DNA from: Flammeovirgaceae bacterium
Lineage (GTDB): Bacteria; Bacteroidota; Bacteroidia; Cytophagales; Cyclobacteriaceae
Assembly (NCBI GenBank): GCA_013204595.1
Contig: JABMNK010000052.1
Location: 1-64,000 of the forward strand
Direction: 5' to 3'
DNA: 64,000 bases
Shown one piece after another: positions 57,613-64,000 of the stretch (the stretch's first letter is position 1; every line of letters begins with the position of its first letter). The notes under the pieces are model-generated. The model ran no database searches and was not told where the DNA came from. It was given only the letters and a program-made list of their open reading frames with translations. Made by a program: the position numbers and the translations under genes.

Positions 57613-60090
57613 TCAGTATGCTGCGCCACAATAATTCAAGAAATCTTCATCCTGTCCAATGGGGGACCCATCGGGTGCTTTAAGTGGATTGGGGAAGGTA
57701 ATCTCGCCAGGCGCTTCTAGCCAAGCATCAATAGTTGAACTTATTCTGGCATAGTGGGCAGCATCTTCTGAATTGGAGGCCTTTGTCAGTTTGCAGTATG
57801 CAGAAAGGTCGTTTAGGGTTGCTTCAGTTATGGATTGAACATCCGTTTGAGCATTTGTATTTACTCTCAAGTGCATCAGTTTCTCCACTACTTGCCATTC
57901 TACTATTCGCTGAATCGCACGTTCTTCTGGATTATTATTTGGTTTTTTCCATGTTTGCGCTAATAGGAGGTTGAGCACTTTACTTAAGCCCGGTTGATTG
58001 GCATCTAAATCGTTGTACATGACCAATCGATTGGCCCTTTCTGCATTTAATAGAAAGGTAAGAGACATTTCGGCGGCAGTTTCAACGGCCGAATAGTAGT
58101 CAAAAACAGGGCCAGTTTTGCTGATAAATGATTCTCGGCCTCTATTATATCCAGGAGCTTTGGGTGGAATTTGGATGAGAAGCTTTTTGGGGAGCATTAA
58201 CGCCTTGGGTTGAAGTGTATTGATCAGTGCCTGTAATGCATCTATTTGAAGGGAGGGATCCAATAGCGCTGTTTTTAATTGATCATCTCCTTTCACGGAA
58301 TAGGTATAATCCAGCCCTCCGATCACCTTTGATGCGGCCTCAATTTGATAGCGATGAAAAAGATACATGGGAACCAATATTTCTTCCAATGAAGAATAGG
58401 GTTCGCCTTTTGGTAAACTATTGTCGGATAGATTGAGTAGTACTTTTTCTCTGACAGCCATCATGCGATTGAGTTCATTCGTCGCTGAAGCGCCACCATC
58501 CCAAAGATGGGCAACAGGATGTGCGCCATTGGCAGCTCTTGCATCTCGATCTGTTATGTAGAGGAGGCCCTCTCGATGAGCGGTTTTAATAATTTCATTT
58601 AATGCAGACGATTCGTCGGTACCTTTTGTGAATTGGGTATAGCCAAATTTTATAGCTGCAATGTCCCACTCGCCAATATTAATATCGTAAGCATCCGACA
58701 AATCGATTTCACCGGCAGAAGTTAATTTTACCAATGGGTGCGGGTAATCCATGACAGAGGCGCGGTTGTTACTGCTGGCCGCATAATTGTGCATAATACC
58801 AAGGGTATGGCCAACCTCATGAGCAGCCAATTGTCGCAATCTAGCCAAGACTAGGGCCATTAATGGGCCATTGCTTTGGCTGTATTCATTCAATAGTCCC
58901 TGGGCAATTAGAAAATCCTGTCGCACTCTTAATGAGCCAAGACTCACTTGACCTTTGATGATTTCACCTGTACGGGGATCCACGACAGAGCTTCCATAAG
59001 ACCAACCGCGGGTAGATCTATGTACCCATTGAATCATGTTGTAGCGAATGTCCATTGGATGCGCCCCAATGGGTAGCAATTTTACCTGGAAGGCATTTAT
59101 AAAACCAGCGGCTTCAAATGCTTGATTCCACCATTGTGCACCTTCCATGAGGGCAGATCGAATAGGTTCGGGCGCACCTCTATCCAGATAATAGATAATG
59201 GGTTCGATTACTTCGGATTTTTCGAATTCAGGATTCAATTTTTCTAGGCGATGTCTAGCAATAAAGCGTTTTACAAGAGAGGAGGCTACGGGAGTGGCAT
59301 AATCTTGAAAGGAGATATTATAGAAGCCACTTCTGGGATCAAAATCCCTAGGCACATATTTGTCGTCAGGAAGCTGAATGAAAGAATGATGGGTACGAAC
59401 GGTTACTGCGTCGGCGGAAGGGGCAACGGAGCGAATATAGGCACCTATGGGCTCACCGGTAAACGTGAGCGTTGCTTCAAATTCAGTGTTTTGCGGAAAG
59501 TTCATTATGTTGGGCTGATGCAATGCGGACCTGGTAGGGTCAATTTTATAATTACCTTGCTTGGTCTGTGCTAGCCTGTTAGAAATACGGTGGGAATCTC
59601 TGAGCAGAAAATCCGAAAGGTCAATTAAATAATGGGTGTCATTTTGAGCGACAATAGAAAATCCCCAAAGGATAGAGGAGGCGAATGCTTCTTGAACAGA
59701 CTTGACTTCGTCAGGATTTTGGCTAACGGCCCGATAGTCCTGATTTGGTTGCATCAACATTAATTTTTGGCCATGTTTCTCAAATCGTACAATTCTTTCA
59801 TTGCCTAGTTGACCGCGATCAAGCCCAATATCATTTGAGCCAATCCCAGCAGCAAGGGAGTTTACATAAAGAAAATCACGACCATTAAGGTCAATCTCTA
59901 AGTACAATTTGTCTTTGGCATCATCATAAAAATAATTGAAATAACCCTCGGTGCGTGTCATTGCATTAGTAAAAGCAGCAATCGAATGGGAAGTGGGTGC
60001 AGAAGGACTATTTTTGGAAGAACCTTTTTTCTGGGCAGACGCTCCAGAGAGACACGTAGCGATAATTAATCCAAGTAGTATTTTTCTCAT
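57613..60090 (-). CDS. Met-zincin metalloprotease, mirror copy
   Basis: Identical 825-residue DUF5117/DUF4953-type protease to 27775-30252; HEVGHTLGIMH intact. Confidence 0.85.
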   Translation of the reverse strand: MRKILLGLIIATCLSGASAQKKGSSKNSPSAPTSHSIAAFTNAMTRTEGYFNYFYDDAKDKLYLEIDLNGRDFLYVNSLAAGIGSNDIGLDRGQLGNERIVRFEKHGQKLMLMQPNQDYRAVSQNPDEVKSVQEAFASSILWGFSIVAQNDTHYLIDLSDFLLRDSHRISNRLAQTKQGNYKIDPTRSALHQPNIMNFPQNTEFEATLTFTGEPIGAYIRSVAPSADAVTVRTHHSFIQLPDDKYVPRDFDPRSGFYNISFQDYATPVASSLVKRFIARHRLEKLNPEFEKSEVIEPIIYYLDRGAPEPIRSALMEGAQWWNQAFEAAGFINAFQVKLLPIGAHPMDIRYNMIQWVHRSTRGWSYGSSVVDPRTGEIIKGQVSLGSLRVRQDFLIAQGLLNEYSQSNGPLMALVLARLRQLAAHEVGHTLGIMHNYAASSNNRASVMDYPHPLVKLTSAGEIDLSDAYDINIGEWDIAAIKFGYTQFTKGTDESSALNEIIKTAHREGLLYITDRDARAANGAHPVAHLWDGGASATNELNRMMAVREKVLLNLSDNSLPKGEPYSSLEEILVPMYLFHRYQIEAASKVIGGLDYTYSVKGDDQLKTALLDPSLQIDALQALINTLQPKALMLPKKLLIQIPPKAPGYNRGRESFISKTGPVFDYYSAVETAAEMSLTFLLNAERANRLVMYNDLDANQPGLSKVLNLLLAQTWKKPNNNPEERAIQRIVEWQVVEKLMHLRVNTNAQTDVQSITEATLNDLSAYCKLTKASNSEDAAHYARISSTIDAWLEAPGEITFPNPLKAPDGSPIGQDEDFLNYCGAAY

Positions 60091-60158
60091 TTCTTTGTAT
60101 TTTGAGTAATAAAAGGTTTCTTTAATCAGAAAGTTATTAAATATAGCGAGAAGCAATT

Positions 60159-60707
60159 TTGGAGGACTTATTTTTTATTGCAGTGGTACTACCTCAGGAT
60201 ATTCGGAAAGAAGTAATGGTTCTTAAAAAAATTGTTTCCGAGAACTATCACTCACATCATGCCATGAAGTCACCACCTCATATTACCCTTCACATGCCCT
60301 TCAAGTGGAAAATTAACAAGAAACAAAGTCTCACAGAAGGATTAGGTCAATTGGTTCAAGAATTATCACCATTCGAATTGAATTTAAAGAATTTTGGGTG
60401 TTTTGAGCCGCGTGTTATCTTTGTCAATGTCCAGGAAACCGAACCGCTAAACAAATTACAAAAGCAGGTGGCCCTATTCATGAAGAAAGGGAATGTTTTC
60501 AATGAAGCGTATAAAAATCAAGCCTTTCATCCACATGTTACGATTGCTTTTCGCGATTTGAAAAGGGCTATTTTTGTTGAGGCATGGGATTTTTTTCAAA
60601 CGCAATCCTTTGATAGACAGTTTTCAGTAAATGGGATTTCGCTGTTAAAGCATGATGGCGTCCAATGGGAAGAGACAGATGTCTTTCACTTTAATGTTAC
60701 CAGCTAA
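60159..60707 (+). CDS. 2H phosphoesterase family protein, mirror copy
   Basis: Identical to 27158-27706, with both HxT motifs and the same TTG start. Confidence 0.82.
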   Translation: MEDLFFIAVVLPQDIRKEVMVLKKIVSENYHSHHAMKSPPHITLHMPFKWKINKKQSLTEGLGQLVQELSPFELNLKNFGCFEPRVIFVNVQETEPLNKLQKQVALFMKKGNVFNEAYKNQAFHPHVTIAFRDLKRAIFVEAWDFFQTQSFDRQFSVNGISLLKHDGVQWEETDVFHFNVTS

Positions 60708-61179
60708 CAGTTGCTATTGCTTTTTTGGGATATAACCGCAGGCTCTTGACCACGCCATCTTTTCGAACATGAACTAAATTGTCTTGGTCGTCAAATGCCA
60801 AAAACAAAAGTTCATTTGAAATGGTCATTTCTAGGAATGGTTTCATTTTTTCGTATTCTAAATAACACCACAGGGCGTCGTTTTCAATTTCACTCCCCAG
60901 AAAAACCAAGTTGATCTTTTCCTCTTGGACACTAACGCCAAATTTATCAGTAAAATATTGTTCCATTGTGTGATTTAATGTCGTGGGGTCTATTTGGCTA
61001 ATGTCCAATTGAGGATTTTTGGAATAGATTTTTAGTTCCTTTTCTAAATCATCCAAAAACAGTCGAACACTTATTTTGAGATGTTTATCATCAGAATTGT
61101 ACACCACATCACAAACACTGACATGAAATGCATGCAGAAGGTATACTTTAGCAATAAGAATGAATAGTGTGTAATGCAT
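60697..61179 (-). CDS. DUF6702 protein, mirror copy
   Basis: Identical to 26686-27168 and keeps the 11-bp tail overlap with the 2H gene. Confidence 0.8.
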   Translation of the reverse strand: MHYTLFILIAKVYLLHAFHVSVCDVVYNSDDKHLKISVRLFLDDLEKELKIYSKNPQLDISQIDPTTLNHTMEQYFTDKFGVSVQEEKINLVFLGSEIENDALWCYLEYEKMKPFLEMTISNELLFLAFDDQDNLVHVRKDGVVKSLRLYPKKAIATVSW

Positions 61180-61203
61180 GCTGATTTATTTAACAATAAG
61201 TTA

Positions 61204-61800
61204 ATGACAGAATTTATAATATATTTTGAATTAGGACTTTACCATATTCTGGATTTTGCAGGCTACGATCATATGCTTTTTGTAGTTGCAATATCGGCAT
61301 TGTATTTGGCAAGTGATTGGCGTAAAATTTTAATTTTGGTAACAGCCTTTACCTTTGGCCATAGCATTACGCTTGCGATGGCAACATTCGATTTGGTCAA
61401 TGTTGATTCGGATCTTATAGAATTTTTAATTCCGTTGACGATTCTGATTACAGCGGGATCTAATTTGTTCACTAGAGACCGCAATAGATATATTCCTTCG
61501 ACAAGAAAGGTATCTCTTAATTATCTGTATGCTGGGTTTTTTGGTACCATTCATGGGTTTGGATTCTCTAATTATTTGAAGGCAATCCTGGGTAGGGACA
61601 CAGCGATAATAAAACAATTATTGGCATTTAATTTGGGCTTAGAGGTCGGACAGATCGTGGTAATGATTTTTTTTCTGATCATAAGTGCATTTTTTGTTGG
61701 CTTATTTGGAGTAGATCGACGTGATTGGAAAATCATCATTTCCTCCATAATTATAGGCATCACTTTTGTTTTAATGATCGAAGCCAGATTTTGGATTTAA
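61204..61800 (+). CDS. HupE/UreJ family membrane protein, mirror copy
   Basis: Identical to 26065-26661, followed after 14 bp by the mirrored M1 peptidase. Confidence 0.82.
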   Translation: MTEFIIYFELGLYHILDFAGYDHMLFVVAISALYLASDWRKILILVTAFTFGHSITLAMATFDLVNVDSDLIEFLIPLTILITAGSNLFTRDRNRYIPSTRKVSLNYLYAGFFGTIHGFGFSNYLKAILGRDTAIIKQLLAFNLGLEVGQIVVMIFFLIISAFFVGLFGVDRRDWKIIISSIIIGITFVLMIEARFWI

Positions 61801-61814
61801 TTTAATACTTGAAT

Positions 61815-64000
61815 ATGAAACAATTACTTATAATATTGATAGTGCTTGGACCGTTTGTTATCCAACTTAAGGCCCAAACAGATCCGAATTGGGGACAAAA
61901 ATTTGAACAGCTGGGCACTATACTGCCAACGCCCAACAGTACGCGAACCGCTTCAGGGGCTCCAGGGAAAGCGTATTGGCAACAGCGGGCAGATTATAAA
62001 ATTCAAATCACCCTTGATGATCAGAGCCAACAAATCACCGGAAACGAGCGCATTACCTATTTCAATCAATCGCCAGATGATCTTGAATATTTATGGCTGC
62101 AATTGGATCAAAACTTTAGGGCGCAAGATTCGGATACGCCGCTGGTTACGGAATCGAATATGCTAGACAGCTTGTCAGCAAAAGATTTGTTTGCTTATGT
62201 CAATGATTTTGATGGGGGATTTAAAATTCAAAAAATCACGAATGCTGGAGGTGCGGACATGGACTATGTGATCAATAAAACGATGATGCGGATCAATCTT
62301 GATGAACCGCTTATCTCAGGAGACTCGATAGTTTTCAATATTGATTGGAACTATAATATCAATGACCGCATGTCTCAGAAGGGACGTTCGGGATATGAAT
62401 ACTTTCCAGAAGATGACAATTACTCCTATACTATTGCCCAATTTTATCCAAGGATGGCTGTCTACGATGACGTCGAAGGATGGCAAAATAAGCAGTTTTT
62501 GGGAAGAGGTGAGTTCACCTTAAGCTTTGGAAATTTTGATGTATCCATTACTGTTCCGGATGATTTTATTGTCGGAGCTACAGGGTGGTTACAAAATCCG
62601 GAGCAAGTGCTGACGCAGGGCCAGATAAAAAGGTTTGAAACAGCTAAAAATAGCTTTAAAGATCCGGTAATAATTGTCACGGAGGCCGAGGCGCGGAACA
62701 GTGAGAAAAACAAAAGTAAGGGAACAGAAACCTGGCATTTCAAAGCAGAAAATGTGAGGGATTTTGCCTTTGCAGCTTCTAGAAAATACATTTGGGACGC
62801 GATGGCGGTCGATTTAAACGGTAAAAAACCGCTAGCCATGTCTTATTATCCCAAGGAAGGAAATACCTTATGGGAAGCGCATTCTACTAGAGCGGTAAGA
62901 CAAACGCTAATTACCTACTCCAGACACACAATAGATTATCCTTACCCAGTTGCCATTTCGGTACATGCGGCAAGTATTGGTATGGAGTATCCAATGATTT
63001 GTTTCAATTTTGGACGTCCCAAGGAAGATGGGACGTATTTCGATCAAACCAAGTGGGGTATGATTTCGGTAATCATTCATGAAGTTGGGCATAATTTTTT
63101 CCCAATGATTATCAATTCAGATGAAAGACAATGGACATGGATGGACGAAGGATTGGATACTTTTATCCAGTCGATTGCTACCAAAGACTATGACCCCAAT
63201 TTTCCTATAAGTAGAGGCTCGGCCGAAAGCATTGTGCCCTATATGAGTGGTCAGCAAGGATTGATGCGCCCCATCATGACCAATTCAGAACAGGTTCTTC
63301 AATTTGGCAACAATGCCTATGCCAAACCAGCGGCAGCATTAGCGATCTTAAGAGAGACAGTTATGGGGCCGGAGCTTTTTGATTATGCCTTTAAGATATA
63401 TGCACAAAGATGGGCGTTTAAAAACCCATCACCCGCTGATTTTTTCAGAACGATGGAAGATGCTTCTGCCGTAGACCTGGACTGGTTTTGGAGAGGATGG
63501 TTTTATACCACCGATAACGTGGATATTGGTGTTGATCAAGTAAGGTATTTTAAAATGCAAAAGGAGGAAAATGAACTTGAAAGAAAGCAGATTAAAGGAA
63601 CAGATCAAAACTTGAATGAGGATAAAAAATCATTTTCAGAGGCGGCTGAAACATTTGTTTTTAAGAACACCAAATCGCGAGATTACCAAGAGTTCAAAAA
63701 CAAGTTGGATGAACAGCAGATAAAAGAGGAATTAGCAGATAAAAACTTTTATGAAGTGAAGATGGTCAATAAGGGAGGGCTAGTCATGCCGGTCATTATT
63801 GAATGGACGTATGTTGACGGAACGAAAGAGGTGGAGACCCTTCCTGCGGAGATTTGGAGACACAACGAGCAAGCGTTCACCAAAATATTTGTTAAAGAAA
63901 AAGAAGTCGTTAATATTCTCATAGATCCTGATAAGGCGACTGCGGATGTAGATCAAAGTAATAATCGGTTTCCCAAAATGGTAATACCAACTCGCTTTGA
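61815..64000 (+). CDS. M1 metallopeptidase, mirror copy, cut by window end
   Basis: Same sequence as the gene at 23843-26050. HEVGH and the downstream Glu are present (63078-63149). The window stops 22 bp short of the mirrored stop codon, so whether the repeat continues beyond this gene cannot be seen. Confidence 0.85.
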   Translation, partial: MKQLLIILIVLGPFVIQLKAQTDPNWGQKFEQLGTILPTPNSTRTASGAPGKAYWQQRADYKIQITLDDQSQQITGNERITYFNQSPDDLEYLWLQLDQNFRAQDSDTPLVTESNMLDSLSAKDLFAYVNDFDGGFKIQKITNAGGADMDYVINKTMMRINLDEPLISGDSIVFNIDWNYNINDRMSQKGRSGYEYFPEDDNYSYTIAQFYPRMAVYDDVEGWQNKQFLGRGEFTLSFGNFDVSITVPDDFIVGATGWLQNPEQVLTQGQIKRFETAKNSFKDPVIIVTEAEARNSEKNKSKGTETWHFKAENVRDFAFAASRKYIWDAMAVDLNGKKPLAMSYYPKEGNTLWEAHSTRAVRQTLITYSRHTIDYPYPVAISVHAASIGMEYPMICFNFGRPKEDGTYFDQTKWGMISVIIHEVGHNFFPMIINSDERQWTWMDEGLDTFIQSIATKDYDPNFPISRGSAESIVPYMSGQQGLMRPIMTNSEQVLQFGNNAYAKPAAALAILRETVMGPELFDYAFKIYAQRWAFKNPSPADFFRTMEDASAVDLDWFWRGWFYTTDNVDIGVDQVRYFKMQKEENELERKQIKGTDQNLNEDKKSFSEAAETFVFKNTKSRDYQEFKNKLDEQQIKEELADKNFYEVKMVNKGGLVMPVIIEWTYVDGTKEVETLPAEIWRHNEQAFTKIFVKEKEVVNILIDPDKATADVDQSNNRFPKMVIPTRF

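Larger units (their letters stand above)
43933..64000 (-). repeat. Right arm of giant perfect inverted repeat (mirror of left arm)
   Basis: Reverse complement of 23865-43932 with no difference found and no spacer. It is cut by the window end inside the mirrored M1 peptidase gene. The genes below on this arm should be taken as duplicate representation of the same genes unless reads prove a real duplication. Confidence 0.98.

Noticed and set aside
43933..64000. A genuine second set of genes (two mfd, two gldJ, two ybeY)
   Set aside because: Perfect identity down to non-coding bases and homopolymers plus a spacerless axis makes real duplication very unlikely; genes kept in the list only for completeness.
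1..64000. CRISPR arrays, tRNA, rRNA, IS elements
   Set aside because: No spaced direct-repeat array, cloverleaf, rRNA segment, transposase or IS-type terminal repeat was recognised by reading.

Overview
The window comes from a member of the Bacteroidota, most likely a Cytophagales-type gliding bacterium. The evidence is a GldJ-type gliding lipoprotein, families typical of the phylum (DUF5916, DUF4301, DUF4175, DUF6702, Wzi, met-zincin metalloproteases), AT-rich gene starts with little Shine-Dalgarno sequence, and the gene order DUF4175 / small ATPase / ybeY. No rRNA, tRNA, CRISPR array or insertion sequence was recognised.

The dominant feature is a very large perfect inverted repeat. Every base pair x from 23865 to 64000 has its complement at 87865-x, so the right arm (43933-64000) is a reverse-complement copy of the left arm (23865-43932). 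There is no spacer, I saw no mismatch, and the arms run out of the window at 20,068 bp each. The symmetry axis lies in the middle of TGTTCCACGTGGAACA (43925-43940), a perfect match to the ParB-binding parS consensus. The axis interrupts the end of ybeY, where Bacteroidota commonly continue into mnmG. A spacerless 40-kb palindrome should not be stable in a living bacterium. The simplest reading is a fold-back (library, amplification or assembly) primed by the natural parS palindrome. A hairpin end or a true inverted duplication are less likely alternatives. The genes on the right arm are listed, but should be counted once.

Unique part, 1-23864: two tightly spaced short-chain dehydrogenases; a LytTR-type double operator followed by a possible small RNA or 26-residue hydrophobic peptide with its own terminator; a DUF5916 outer-membrane protein; three dimeric alpha/beta-barrel proteins (Dabb, NIPSNAP, tandem ABM-like); a DUF4153-like membrane protein; a Tat-exported M20 amidohydrolase; a GH5 glycosidase lipoprotein; a two-subunit molybdenum hydroxylase; a YdeI-like protein ending in a CDGSH motif; an LpxL-like acyltransferase; a Tat-exported class V aminotransferase; another SDR; and two LolA-like envelope proteins. 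Between these lie several broken genes (alpha/beta hydrolase, outer-membrane protein, nuclease remnant, small membrane proteins), so this is a stretch of accessory, decaying DNA.

Left arm, 23865-43932: a more conserved core block. It holds an M1 peptidase, HupE/UreJ-like and DUF6702 cluster, a 2H phosphoesterase, a met-zincin protease, Wzi, DUF4301, mfd, gldJ, comF, and a DUF4175-ATPase-ybeY operon that ends at parS. The same genes appear in mirror order from 43933 to the end of the window.
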